DNA of 64,000 bases from Leptospira sp. B5-022 (GCF_000347035.1 NZ_ANIJ01000023.1:1-64000); one strand, 5' to 3'. Positions 47,491 through 56,223 are shown, numbered from the stretch's first letter. Notes: generated from the letters alone by a model not told the origin. Numbers and translations are program-made.

Positions 47491-48510
47491 ATGGGTTCGA
47501 AATATACACGCATTCTTCTTTTATTATTCGCTGCGACGCCGATTTTTTTCACGGATAGGACTTACGCCGTTTCTCCCGACCAGACAAATCTCGCGATCCT
47601 GATAGATGAGAATAAAATAAATATAAAGTTCATCAATATTTGTGTGAGTAATCTTGCACCACCGTTGGAAGAAGGTGCGGGACCTAAATCCCAGGCAGGA
47701 GTGGCAACCGCTGCGGAGAATGCCCAATCGGGACAAAAGACAACGACCGGTGGGCAGGAAGAACTTTTCAAAAAATTGAATACTTTGGACAATTATAGAT
47801 CCTTCAAAAAGGCAAACCAAGCGGACTTCAACGGAAATATGTGGTATTTCCAAAGTAATTACAGTTTATCTTATAAAAACCTGAAATCCGCCCAAGGGGA
47901 AATGAAAGATATTTTCCAGGTAGTTCACGAGAATTATATCAAAACCGCTCGTATTCTTTTGGAAGCCGCTTCTCCGATGATCATTCGTTCCAACGATAAG
48001 ATCGCACAACATTTATTGAAGCTTGGTTTCCGAGATCTGAAATCTTCGGAGGACAATTTTACCAGCGCTTATAATTCTTCTCCGTACCAATTCAGAGTGA
48101 AGCTGGTCCTTTTCGGAGAAGGGATCAAGATCGCAAGAAGGGCCAGAAGATTCGCACTTCTTGCAATGATCGCATCTAAAACTCCGAATGACGATAAGCG
48201 TGAATTCCAGTTCGTGAACCTGGACGAGGTCAGAAATATCGCGGAAAAAGAAAATATTTCGGATTACGATCGTATCAGAAACACACTTATCGATTATATA
48301 GATAACGAATTACTCAGCCAAAAGATCGCTCCTCCCGGAGAAGGAAAGGACAATCCGGTAGATATACTGGAAGTCCACGACGATAATTATAGTTTTATCA
48401 CGAATGGAAGAGTTTCTTTTTTAGAAAAAAGTAATGAAGAGATCCGGGTGGACGATATCAACAAAAAAGAAGCGCTACCTCCGGTTCCTCCGCAAGGAGG
48501 GAGCAACTAA
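47491..48510 (+). CDS. Secreted/periplasmic protein of unknown function
   Basis: 339 aa. A signal peptide (RILLLLFAATPIFFTDRTYA, about 7-26) is followed by a Gly/Gln-rich linker (70-90) and a largely helical domain with many Lys/Arg/Asn. No family motif recognised; it looks like a Leptospira-type conserved hypothetical. The stop overlaps the start of the next gene by 1 bp, so the two products likely work together in the envelope. Confidence 0.75.
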   Translation: MGSKYTRILLLLFAATPIFFTDRTYAVSPDQTNLAILIDENKINIKFINICVSNLAPPLEEGAGPKSQAGVATAAENAQSGQKTTTGGQEELFKKLNTLDNYRSFKKANQADFNGNMWYFQSNYSLSYKNLKSAQGEMKDIFQVVHENYIKTARILLEAASPMIIRSNDKIAQHLLKLGFRDLKSSEDNFTSAYNSSPYQFRVKLVLFGEGIKIARRARRFALLAMIASKTPNDDKREFQFVNLDEVRNIAEKENISDYDRIRNTLIDYIDNELLSQKIAPPGEGKDNPVDILEVHDDNYSFITNGRVSFLEKSNEEIRVDDINKKEALPPVPPQGGSN

Positions 48511-49166
48511 TGGATCTTCCGACTCCTGCCGAGATCATTTCCCTGAGAGTAAAGGGAAGGGGGTTTTGGAAATGGCTGGTAGTATTTTCCGTACTCGCGG
48601 CTACAATTCTGGCAGGAAGGATCTATTCTTCTCAGTCCACACAAGGATTCAGAGAAAGAAAAAAATCAGTGGATTCGAAAGTTAGGATACTAAGAGAGAT
48701 CGGAAATTCTTTCGAATCTTCGGAACTCAAAAAAGATCTGCAAAAAATAGAAAATTATTCCGCAGACCTGAACTCCGCTTCCAAAGCGGGAAGTATTCAG
48801 GAAAAGACGGATAGCCTAGCGTTGCTCGAAAGAGCGTTGCCTGAATCCATGAAACGTTGGTCCGAATTTGCGGAAACTTCTTCCGATAAATTACTCCAAC
48901 ATGTGGCAAAAGAATCCCGTTTTTTAAAAATGGAATCCGAAGATCGTCATCCGCTTACCGCCAAGGAAGAAGAGAAGGCAAACGATTACTTTAGAATGGC
49001 AAGAGAGGAATGGCTTTCCGGAAATAAATTCCGTCGAGATGGCAATCATCTTTACGCATTAGTTCTATATAAGAGATCTTTAAAATACTCCCTTTCCAGC
49101 TTGAAAGTATCCAAACTTCCTTATCCCGAAGAATACCGCAAAGCTGCAGACCGCCTCATTAAGTAA
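48510..49166 (+). CDS. Membrane-anchored helical protein of unknown function
   Basis: 218 aa. One transmembrane helix near the N-terminus (FWKWLVVFSVLAATILAGRIY, about 17-37) is followed by a charged helical, probably coiled-coil, extracytoplasmic domain. The C-terminal part (ANDYFRMAREEWLSGNKFRRDGNHLYALVLYKRSLKYSLSSL) resembles a single TPR-like helical hairpin. Translationally coupled to the 47491 gene. Confidence 0.75.
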   Translation: MDLPTPAEIISLRVKGRGFWKWLVVFSVLAATILAGRIYSSQSTQGFRERKKSVDSKVRILREIGNSFESSELKKDLQKIENYSADLNSASKAGSIQEKTDSLALLERALPESMKRWSEFAETSSDKLLQHVAKESRFLKMESEDRHPLTAKEEEKANDYFRMAREEWLSGNKFRRDGNHLYALVLYKRSLKYSLSSLKVSKLPYPEEYRKAADRLIK

Positions 49167-49248
49167 TAGTCTCAAATCAAAAAAACTATCCTAAGCGCAG
49201 AAAAAAGTAGAGGAATTTTCTCGGTTAGGCTTCAAAAGAAGTCATTCG

Positions 49249-49266
49249 GGAGGAAAATTATCCTCC
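49249..49266 (+). promoter_or_regulatory. Hairpin containing the Shine-Dalgarno of the PAS/Fis-HTH gene
   Basis: GGAGGA (49249-49254) can pair with TCCTCC (49261-49266), leaving the next ATG (49275) without an accessible ribosome-binding site and 21 nt from GGAGG. An in-frame ATT at 49257 sits 3 nt after GGAGGA. The pairing could throttle translation, or it may indicate a non-ATG start. Confidence 0.35.
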
Positions 49267-49274
49267 TTCTTCCA

Positions 49275-50396
49275 ATGAGAATCGAAGTTTTATATAAATT
49301 TTTTCTCTATAGCCCTGCCAGTCATTTACCTGTTTGGGAAGAAGGAAAAGGTATACTAGGATTACTCCCTAAAGAAAGAGTTTTAATGGAACTTGCGGAC
49401 TTAAGCGCTTCCGAAAGGGAGTTCGAAAGGATCCCTGAAGAGTTTCTTATCCGAGAAATTCCGGAAACCGTTCTTGCATTTTTCCAAAAACAAAGGGCAA
49501 TACCTGTTCTAGGTCCCTTGGGAGAAAAATTAGAAGACTGGGACAAGCCCAGGTTTCTCGCAGAACTGAGTAGATCGTCTTGGATGGCAAAGGAGACGGA
49601 AAAACCAAAACCTTCTCCGCAAAAAACGGAAGAAGAAAAAGAGAAACAAAACCAGTGGTTTATGGAAGTACTTCTCCAAAACTTTCCGGATGGACTGATT
49701 GCTACAGACCTGGATGGACATACCGTATTTTATAACGAAACGTTCGAAAAAGAGATACTGGTCAAAAAATGGTTTAGAGACAGTATTCTTCAGGCGGAAA
49801 AACTTCTGAAAGAAATGTCCAAAGACCTACTGGGAAATTATCTCAAGACCCACGAGTTAAGATTGGAAGAAGGTAGACTTTCCGTTCAGACATTTCTTCC
49901 CGATCTGGATTCCATCGTTAGAGTATCTATCCTAAAACAAAAAGGAAAACCTCTGGGTTATCTGTATCATTTCTCCCCGGCTTCCGCAAAACTAAACAGC
50001 CAAGACGGAGAAGGGATGGAATTCCCTTCCGTTACGGAAGCGTTCAATCAAAAACTTCCTCTAGAGACCGTATTAAAGGAAGTGGAAGGAAGTTATATTT
50101 ACCATACACTCAAAAGAAACCAAGAGAACGTTTCCCATGCAGCTTTGGATCTGGGAGTACCAAGAACCACATTACAAAATAGAATTAAGTTTTTGGATCT
50201 AACGGGTAGGTTTAAATTGAATAAGGACCAGCCGATTCCTAGGAAAAAAACCGGTAAACAAACTTCGACCAAGAAGACTGTTCCACAAACAAACAAACCT
50301 GCAATCGCGGAATCCAAAACTAAACCGGCTTCTAAAAAAAAGTCGGTAAGTTCGAAGAAAAAATCCGCGTCTAAAAAAAGGACAAAGCAAAAATAA
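49275..50396 (+). CDS. Regulator with PAS-like domain, Fis-type helix-turn-helix and Lys-rich tail
   Basis: 373 aa. The N-terminal 120 residues are of unknown fold. A PAS-like segment is at about 133-235 (LLQNFPDGLIATDLDGHTVFYNETFEKEI). A Fis/HTH_8 domain is at about 265-310 (LPLETVLKEVEGSYIYHTLKRNQENVSHAALDLGVPRTTLQNRIKFL). A basic Lys/Ser-rich tail (320-373) could add DNA affinity. It resembles NtrC-type activators that have lost the AAA+ domain, so it probably does not act with sigma54 in the usual way. It is encoded upstream of rho on the same strand; the start codon is uncertain. Confidence 0.75.
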   Translation: MRIEVLYKFFLYSPASHLPVWEEGKGILGLLPKERVLMELADLSASEREFERIPEEFLIREIPETVLAFFQKQRAIPVLGPLGEKLEDWDKPRFLAELSRSSWMAKETEKPKPSPQKTEEEKEKQNQWFMEVLLQNFPDGLIATDLDGHTVFYNETFEKEILVKKWFRDSILQAEKLLKEMSKDLLGNYLKTHELRLEEGRLSVQTFLPDLDSIVRVSILKQKGKPLGYLYHFSPASAKLNSQDGEGMEFPSVTEAFNQKLPLETVLKEVEGSYIYHTLKRNQENVSHAALDLGVPRTTLQNRIKFLDLTGRFKLNKDQPIPRKKTGKQTSTKKTVPQTNKPAIAESKTKPASKKKSVSSKKKSASKKRTKQK

Positions 50397-50401
50397 AATC
50401 C

Positions 50402-50430
50402 TTGACAGAGCCTGTAATCTGGAAATAGTC
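50402..50430 (+). promoter_or_regulatory. Possible rho promoter and start of a long leader
   Basis: TTGACA (50402-50407) is followed 16 bp later by AATAGT (50424-50429), a moderate -10 match, giving a leader of about 170 nt before rho. The leader contains a small hairpin GGAAGG-TTCT-CCTTCC (50569-50584). rho is autoregulated in several bacteria through its leader; that is only suggested here. Confidence 0.4.
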
Positions 50431-50604
50431 CACATTAAGAGCCGACCCTTTCCTCTCTTCCGAGCAGATCGTTCGTTTGAAAAAATAAGGGATTCCCCGG
50501 TCGCTTAAAAAAGAACCGACTACCCGGACCCTTCAAAACCCGCTCTTAATCGAATAAAAATGAATACAGGAAGGTTCTCCTTCCAAATCCAATAACGGTA
50601 TTCC

Positions 50605-52032
50605 ATGGCTAACCCAAGACGAGACTCCAAGCCCCGAAACAACTATCAAAACAACAATAACGACTCTTCCAACGATACAAACGAAGAAGAACCGAATTTA
50701 CCGGAAGATGATCCGGAAACGGCGGAGATTCGTTCCCGAAAAAGACGTCGGGGTTCCTATGAGGGACCTACGCCCGCTCCTATAGATCTAGTAGCGCTCA
50801 AAAAAACATCCATTGCGGAACTGATCGAAGTCGCTAAAAACCTTGGCGTAGAGAATACAGGCGGACTAAAAAAGCAAAACTTAATATTCGCCATCCTACA
50901 GGCCCAAGCAGAGAGAGAAGGACAGGTCCATGCAGCGGGGGTAATGGAAAGATTACCCGATGGATACGGTTTCCTAAGGTCTCCCGATTATAACTATGTT
51001 CCGGGACCGGACGATATTTATGTGTCTCCTTCTCAGATCAAATTATTCGGGCTCAGGACCGGAGACACTGTAGAAGGTCAGATCCGTCCACCGAAAGAAT
51101 CCGAAAGATTCTTCGCGATGCTCCGTGTAGAAACCGTAAACGGTTATACACCGGACGTAGCAAGCAAACGTGCGTTATTCGACAACTTAACTCCGCTATA
51201 TCCGAACGAAAGATTGAGAATGGAACATGATCCTTCTCAACTCGATACAAGGATCGTAGATCTAATGTGTCCGATCGGAAAAGGACAAAGAGCACTGATT
51301 GTTGCGCCACCTAGAACAGGTAAAACGATCCTGATGCAAAACGTAGCCAATGCGATCACAAGCAATCACCCAGAAGTTACTTTGATCGTTCTACTCATTG
51401 ACGAGCGTCCGGAAGAAGTGACCGATATGGCCCGTAATGTAAGAGGTGAAGTGGTCAGCTCGACATTCGACGAACCTGCTACCCGCCACGTACAAGTTGC
51501 GGAGATGGTGATCGAAAAGGCAAAACGTCTTGTGGAACATGGAAGAGATGTGGTCATTCTACTCGACTCCATCACCCGTTTAGCTCGCGCTTATAACCAG
51601 GTCATTCCGACTTCCGGAAAAATACTCTCCGGAGGTGTGGACTCAAACGCACTTCACAAACCGAAACGATTCTTTGGTGCCGCTCGAAATATCGAAGAGG
51701 GTGGATCTCTCACGATCATCGCAACGGCGCTCGTGGATACCGGATCCAAAATGGACGAGGTCATCTTCGAAGAATTCAAAGGTACCGGTAATATGGAAAT
51801 CCACCTGGACAGAAAACTCTCCGACAAGCGGATTTTCCCGGCAATTGATATCAATAAGTCCGGAACCAGGAAGGAAGAACTTCTACTACCTAAGGAAACC
51901 CTTCAGAAGGTCTTTGTTCTCCGAAAAGTGCTTTCTCCCATGAGCATCACAGAAAGCATGGAATTATTACTCGAGAAGATGAGGCAGTCTAAGACTAACG
52001 AGGCTTTCTTGGGTAGCATGAACGCCCAATAG
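50605..52032 (+). CDS. rho: Transcription termination factor Rho
   Basis: 475 aa RNA-dependent ATPase and hexameric helicase. An Asn/Glu/Arg-rich N-terminal extension (1-60) is followed by the Rho N-domain ([19 protein letters not shown]), an RNA-binding cold-shock-like domain ([15 protein letters not shown]) and the ATPase core with Walker A APPRTGKT (about 234-241), [12 protein letters not shown] and [13 protein letters not shown]. It ends near the usual C-terminus. rpmE follows after 20 bp, a common neighbour. Confidence 0.97.
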   Translation: MANPRRDSKPRNNYQNNNNDSSNDTNEEEPNLPEDDPETAEIRSRKRRRGSYEGPTPAPIDLVALKKTSIAELIEVAKNLGVENTGGLKKQNLIFAILQAQAEREGQVHAAGVMERLPDGYGFLRSPDYNYVPGPDDIYVSPSQIKLFGLRTGDTVEGQIRPPKESERFFAMLRVETVNGYTPDVASKRALFDNLTPLYPNERLRMEHDPSQLDTRIVDLMCPIGKGQRALIVAPPRTGKTILMQNVANAITSNHPEVTLIVLLIDERPEEVTDMARNVRGEVVSSTFDEPATRHVQVAEMVIEKAKRLVEHGRDVVILLDSITRLARAYNQVIPTSGKILSGGVDSNALHKPKRFFGAARNIEEGGSLTIIATALVDTGSKMDEVIFEEFKGTGNMEIHLDRKLSDKRIFPAIDINKSGTRKEELLLPKETLQKVFVLRKVLSPMSITESMELLLEKMRQSKTNEAFLGSMNAQ

Positions 52033-52052
52033 GCTTTGGAAAAGGGGACAAC

Positions 52053-52253
52053 ATGAAAACAGACATCCATCCTAAATACGCTGACGCCAAAATTCGCTGC
52101 GCTTGTGGGGCAGTTTACGAGACTCGCACTACGGTCGGAGACATCCACGTGGAAATTTGCTCCAACTGCCACCCATACTTCACCGGAAAATCCAAAATTC
52201 TGGATACAACCGGTCGAGTGGACAAGTTCAAGAAAAAATACAAAATCTCCTAA
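52053..52253 (+). CDS. rpmE: 50S ribosomal protein L31, zinc-binding type
   Basis: 66 aa. [19 protein letters not shown] and [26 protein letters not shown] are characteristic. Four cysteines (CxC plus CxxC) are retained, so this is the zinc-containing C+ form rather than the C- paralogue induced under zinc limitation. It lies 20 bp downstream of rho. Confidence 0.96.
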   Translation: MKTDIHPKYADAKIRCACGAVYETRTTVGDIHVEICSNCHPYFTGKSKILDTTGRVDKFKKKYKIS

Positions 52254-52287
52254 TCGACTTTGGGAGAGATTCGAGTGCAAGGTGGTT

Positions 52288-52305
52288 TGCTATCTATCGA
52301 TAGCA
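52288..52305. terminator. Stem-loop after rpmE
   Basis: TGCTATC (52288-52294) and GATAGCA (52299-52305) form a 7-bp stem with a TATC loop, partly extended by GGTGG/CCAAC flanks, 35 bp after the rpmE stop. No T-run follows, so it could be a Rho-assisted or processing structure. Confidence 0.4.
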
Positions 52306-52600
52306 CCAACTTGCCTTCAGCAGTCGTCTTCTCGTTCCAAGGGGTTTTCATTCAAGCGTATCGAGTCCGGCAAAAATTTTGCCTCCTTCCGTTCGGCAAC
52401 CCTTCGGGTTTTTCGCTCCCTACGGGTCGCTCAAAAGGGTCGCTGCGAAGGGGGCGTCCCCTTCGCACTTAGTGCGAAGGTCGGGCTTCTCCGGGCTGCG
52501 CTTGCGCTCCGGTCGCTTCGCGACTGCTACGCACTCTTCGGATCCCTGACGCGGACAAAAAAGAAATCTTCCTTCCTAAAAGTGCTTTCCTGCGCTATCA
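52306..52600. repeat. GC-rich structured intergenic segment
   Basis: There is no convincing gene in the 377-bp gap. The stretch 52380-52560 is rich in GGGTCGCT, TTCGGGTTTTTCGCTCC and GCGCTTGCGCTCC-type runs with several short inverted repeats. The clearest is CCTTCGCACT (52460-52469) with AGTGCGAAGG (52471-52480), a 10-bp perfect pair. It looks like a non-coding repeat element of different composition from the flanking genes. Confidence 0.5.
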
Positions 52601-52630
52601 ACAAAGTCTAATCTAAGAAAGGCAATCATC

Positions 52631-53425
52631 ATGTCAGTAATGGATTTTAACAGATACAAAGAGATCAACGACCAAAGGTTGAACTATAGAGAAATGGAAG
52701 ATGCAACCGTGGTTTCCAATTATCGGAACGTTGGTTGTGGAGACGGGTATCGTATTTATCTCAAGATAGACGAAAACAGAAAAGTCACCGACGCAAGTTA
52801 TACTACCACTGGTTGTGGGTTCGGGATCGTTGCACTTGCAATGGCCACAGAGATCGCAAAAGGAAAATCCATAGACGAACTAAAAAACGTCACTGTAGAC
52901 GACGTTGAAAAACAATTCGAGTTCCCGGAACGCAGAAAAAATTATCCTGAATCTGCAGTAGCTGCTCTCCAACAAGCGATCCATGATTACGAAACCGGAG
53001 CGGGAGTCCCGAAGGAAAGAAGGATTACTGCTGCCAAAGCAAAAGAAATACTCTCCCAAAAAGGAAACCTAAGAGGAGAGGATCTATCTTCTATCATATT
53101 AGAAAAAGAAGATTTACATGGCGTGGATTTTTCCGGAGCGAATCTAAATAATGCATTCTTAACCAATTGTAATTTTTCGGGTGCTAATTTCGAAGGAGCA
53201 CGACTTCGTGGTGCATTCTTGAATGGAGCGGACCTAACAGGCGCCAATCTAAAAGGTGTGGATCTACGCTGGGCAAAACTTGCAGGAGCCAAGATCGAAG
53301 GTGCGGACTTTACCGATGCAGTCTACGATATAGGCACTCGAGTGGACCAAAGACAAATACATATTTTCTCTTCCATGAAGAAGGAAGGAAAAGATATCTA
53401 TATGGAGAAACATGAAGCCGGGTGA
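52631..53425 (+). CDS. IscU/NifU-like N-terminal domain fused to pentapeptide repeats
   Basis: 264 aa. Residues 1-120 resemble the IscU/NifU_N scaffold: NVGCGDGYRIYLKID (Cys36), TGCGFGIVALAMATEIAKGKS (Cys62) and a C-terminal helix. The third cluster cysteine, normally in an HCS motif before AxxAI, is replaced by PESA near 106-109. Residues about 145-235 are pentapeptide repeats of the A(D/N)LxG form (LRGEDLSS, LHGVDFSGANLNN, GARLRGAFLNGADLTGANLKGVDLRWAKLAGAKIEGADF), forming a right-handed quadrilateral beta-helix. The combination is unusual. The next small gene overlaps by 14 bp. Confidence 0.85.
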   Translation: MSVMDFNRYKEINDQRLNYREMEDATVVSNYRNVGCGDGYRIYLKIDENRKVTDASYTTTGCGFGIVALAMATEIAKGKSIDELKNVTVDDVEKQFEFPERRKNYPESAVAALQQAIHDYETGAGVPKERRITAAKAKEILSQKGNLRGEDLSSIILEKEDLHGVDFSGANLNNAFLTNCNFSGANFEGARLRGAFLNGADLTGANLKGVDLRWAKLAGAKIEGADFTDAVYDIGTRVDQRQIHIFSSMKKEGKDIYMEKHEAG

Positions 53426-53603
53426 TAAAGCTAAACTGATCAAAAGAAGTTTTCTTTTAAAAGGAGTGATCGTACTTACCGGCGCTCAAGTAGAGATCCA
53501 GGAAATCAACGGAGACAAGGTGTCCGTTCTTTATAACGATCGGGAAGGTTACCCACACACGATCGAAGATCTCACTCTCGCGGATCTAGCACCGATTAAA
53601 TAA
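53412..53603 (+). CDS. Small SH3-like protein of unknown function
   Basis: 63 aa beginning inside the end of the IscU-like gene (14-bp overlap), which supports coupled translation. It is beta-rich, with basic N-terminus and KGVIVLTGAQVEIQEINGDKVSVLYNDREG, reminiscent of small SH3/KOW-like barrels. No family is certain. Confidence 0.68.
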   Translation: MKPGDKAKLIKRSFLLKGVIVLTGAQVEIQEINGDKVSVLYNDREGYPHTIEDLTLADLAPIK

Positions 53604-53739
53604 AACTCTGTCGCGCTTGCGACTTTGCGCAAAAATTCTCAGTGTCTCTTAAAACTCTGCGCCTAACACGGATCTAGTTTTAAATCTGCTTTACAAATCG
53701 ACAGGAAAGTTTTAAGTTCCTCGCGGAGAAATTAGAGAG

Positions 53740-54057
53740 ATGATACAAAGAACACTCATTATTATGCTATTGGCTGTGGTTACTTCTATATCCGCAATAT
53801 CCTGTTCTTGGATGGACGATGTTCCGATCCTCACCTGGTTTGTGGATGACGACGAGGAAGAAAGAGAAGAGTTTCATGACCTTTTGGTATTGATAGCGAT
53901 TGCTTCAAATAGAGGTAATAACGGAAATTTGACCGTAGAAAATCTGGAAGTAAAAACAAAAGTCGCTTCTTTATCCGATACAAACAGGGCAGCATTCTGC
54001 TCCTTATTGCAAACTCAAAACAAAAAAGATTTCCAAAATTACTGTTTGAATCCTTAA
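53740..54057 (+). CDS. Small lipoprotein
   Basis: 105 aa. The signal sequence TLIIMLLAVVTSISAISC has its lipobox Cys at about 22, followed by an acidic stretch (DDDEEEREE) and a helical domain with two further cysteines (FCSLLQ, YCLNP) that could form a disulfide. GAGAGA-type Shine-Dalgarno upstream. No family recognised. Confidence 0.72.
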   Translation: MIQRTLIIMLLAVVTSISAISCSWMDDVPILTWFVDDDEEEREEFHDLLVLIAIASNRGNNGNLTVENLEVKTKVASLSDTNRAAFCSLLQTQNKKDFQNYCLNP

Positions 54058-54062
54058 GAGAG

Positions 54063-54160
54063 TTCGAACAGAGTTCAAAAAGAACACGGAGTTAGGTCAC
54101 ATGGGTAAAACTTTTCGTAACTCCTTTAACCTCGGTGGCCTCCGTGTTCTCCGTACGAAA
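54063..54160. repeat. CTCYGTG/CACRGAG repeat, copy R6, overlapping the annotated start of the hydrolase
   Basis: The left arm is at about 54063-54093 (TTCGAACAGAG, CACGGAG) and the right arm at about 54130-54160 (CTCGGTGG, CTCCGTG, CTCCGTACGAA). The right arm lies inside the open reading frame that begins at 54101. Confidence 0.6.
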
Positions 54161-56026
54161 AAAAACGTTTTGCAAAAGTTTTTCATTCTAGGCCTTGCTT
54201 TCTTCTTCCAATGTACAACGGCAACATATTCCACAATTTCCTATTCAAAATACGAACAGATTCGTACTGTTCGTGAAAACGCGATCTCTTCCAAAAATTT
54301 AAGTCTGATCACGACTCGTTTTTTAAAAAGTAACGATCTATACAAAAGATACCAAGAAACTCCGCAGGTAGTCATCTACGATTTGGACAATCGTTTAGTG
54401 GCGATAAAAACCAGAGAACTTGCGTATTATCTGTCCGAATTATGTTATCATGCCGGATCGGACCTGGATCTGGAAGATCCAATGTTTGCAAGAATGTTCG
54501 CTTCTTCTTTAGTGTACTCCTATACATATTTATTCGATAAGAAGGCGATCCCGGCTGCGGATCCTTTCTCAATGGAATTTAGGTTTGCACTTGAAACATA
54601 CAATAGATCACTCGCACAATTAGTTCGATTTGCCAAAAAGAATAGAAAACTTGCCAATCTAACGGACTTAAGTCTTCCGCTCATAAGAGGAACTCTTTCC
54701 ATGACTAAAGCGGAAGTGGATACCGCTTGGACGCCAAAAAATTTTTTGGAAGTAGAAGTCGCTTACGATTATAAGAACGGAGGATTTTCCAATCAAATCA
54801 GTAAATTCGGGATAGGAACTCCTTTAATTCTCATCCGAAAACATCCCGAAAAAGAACCTATCGAAAGAAGAAAATACGAATTCGTAGCGGGCGTAGGCCA
54901 GGCTTATCCCGGAACGGCTCTTGTAACATTGGAAGAATCTTATTTAGAAAATCGTAATTTAAATCTGAAGGCGATCATACATCTGTATGATCCGGTTCAT
55001 AGGGACCGGGTCCAATTTTCCGGATTAGATCTGCCGATGGAGAGCGATACAACCACTCCGCTTGCATATATGTTATCGGGAGCGGAAAAGAGGGACGGAT
55101 TTTTCGCTAAGTTTGACGGAGAGGAAGCCTTGCAACGAAAGGGGCTTTATCTGGTCTATCCTTATAGAAAAGGAAAGATACCTGTGGTGTTTGTGCACGG
55201 TCTTGCTTCTTCTCCATTTATATGGTTTCCCATGATTAACGAACTTTTAGCGGATCCTAAGATCAAGGACAATTACCAATTTTGGGTCTACTGGTATCCT
55301 ACGGGAAATCCGATCACCTTTTCCGCGGCGGATTTTAGGGATACACTTCGAGACCTGCGAAAGACGTACGATCCAAAGGAAGTAGATTCCTCTTTTGATA
55401 AGATGATGATCGTAGGTCATAGTATGGGTGGACTTCTTTCCAAGCTGACGGTGACCAGAAGTAAAAAAGAAGATTGGATGAAAGTTGCTAACGTTCCCCC
55501 CGAAAAATTCGATTCTTTGAATTCCGAATCCAAGGAAGAGGTTCGACGAGTATTCGATTTTAAACCATTACCTTTTGTGAAAAGGGTAGTATTTATAGCT
55601 ACACCTCATAGAGGTTCCAATCTTGCCGAAGGATTTTTGGCTTCTATCGCTAGGATCTTGTTCGTTCTTCCTAAAGGTGCTCTTAATAATATAGGAAAAG
55701 TTTATAAGTTTTTAACCTTAGACTCCGAGGAAGAGTCCATTCTTCCGGAAACCTATGGAGTGGATGGGCTTTCTCCGAACAGCTTATTCATGAAGGTAAC
55801 CGGAGAATTAAAACCGGAAGTTCCGTTCCATTCTATTATAGGGAATTCTAAGTTTAGGGATTTGGAATGGATCAACGATTCCGTAATATCTTACGATAGC
55901 TCTCATTTGGACGGGGCCGAGTCCGAAATCCTGATCGATTCGGATCATTCTGTCCAAGATTACATGCCTACGATTATAGAGATCAAAAGGATTCTCTGGG
56001 AACATTCAGGGATTTCCGGAAGATAG
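54101..56026 (+). CDS. Lipoprotein alpha/beta hydrolase (lipase/esterase-like)
   Basis: 641 aa if read from the ATG at 54101. The first 23 codons coincide with the right arm of repeat R6. A TTG at 54170 would give a standard lipoprotein signal (LQKFFILGLAFFFQC), so the true start may be there. The serine-hydrolase part begins with PVVFVHGLASSPFIW (oxyanion-hole HG) and has the nucleophile elbow GHSMGG at about 447-452. A late DSDHSVQDY supplies the catalytic His candidate. The N-terminal 350 residues are a helical and beta region of unknown role. It is probably an envelope lipase or acyltransferase. Confidence 0.85.
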   Translation: MGKTFRNSFNLGGLRVLRTKKNVLQKFFILGLAFFFQCTTATYSTISYSKYEQIRTVRENAISSKNLSLITTRFLKSNDLYKRYQETPQVVIYDLDNRLVAIKTRELAYYLSELCYHAGSDLDLEDPMFARMFASSLVYSYTYLFDKKAIPAADPFSMEFRFALETYNRSLAQLVRFAKKNRKLANLTDLSLPLIRGTLSMTKAEVDTAWTPKNFLEVEVAYDYKNGGFSNQISKFGIGTPLILIRKHPEKEPIERRKYEFVAGVGQAYPGTALVTLEESYLENRNLNLKAIIHLYDPVHRDRVQFSGLDLPMESDTTTPLAYMLSGAEKRDGFFAKFDGEEALQRKGLYLVYPYRKGKIPVVFVHGLASSPFIWFPMINELLADPKIKDNYQFWVYWYPTGNPITFSAADFRDTLRDLRKTYDPKEVDSSFDKMMIVGHSMGGLLSKLTVTRSKKEDWMKVANVPPEKFDSLNSESKEEVRRVFDFKPLPFVKRVVFIATPHRGSNLAEGFLASIARILFVLPKGALNNIGKVYKFLTLDSEEESILPETYGVDGLSPNSLFMKVTGELKPEVPFHSIIGNSKFRDLEWINDSVISYDSSHLDGAESEILIDSDHSVQDYMPTIIEIKRILWEHSGISGR

Positions 56027-56223
56027 ATCGCCCTCCTTTATTGTGTACTAATAATATTCTAAAAATTTTGTTCTTATTGGTTTGTTCGATTTTGTTGCGG
56101 TAAAATTGAGTATGTAATTTGGTATATAACGTATTACTTATATACAATTTGGGATAAAAATTATTTTTGTAAAAAATAAACAAATTCATTTGCTTTGGAG
56201 TTGGGGTCGCTTTTTATTCGAAA
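56027..56223. other. AT-rich intergenic segment
   Basis: AT-rich sequence with repeated TTATTGTG/AATAAT runs and no gene signals. It precedes the broken lipoprotein reading frame below. Confidence 0.35.

Noticed and set aside
52105..52611. 168-aa frame across rpmE and the GC-rich gap
   Set aside because: It reads rpmE in a wrong frame and then low-complexity Arg/Leu/Ser sequence made by the GGGTCGCT-type repeats.
53605..53680. Possible seventh CTCYGTG repeat after the 63-aa gene
   Set aside because: It contains CTCTGTCGCGC, CTCAGTG and CTCTGCGCC in the same orientation, but no inverted partner arm, so it is at most a degenerate fragment.
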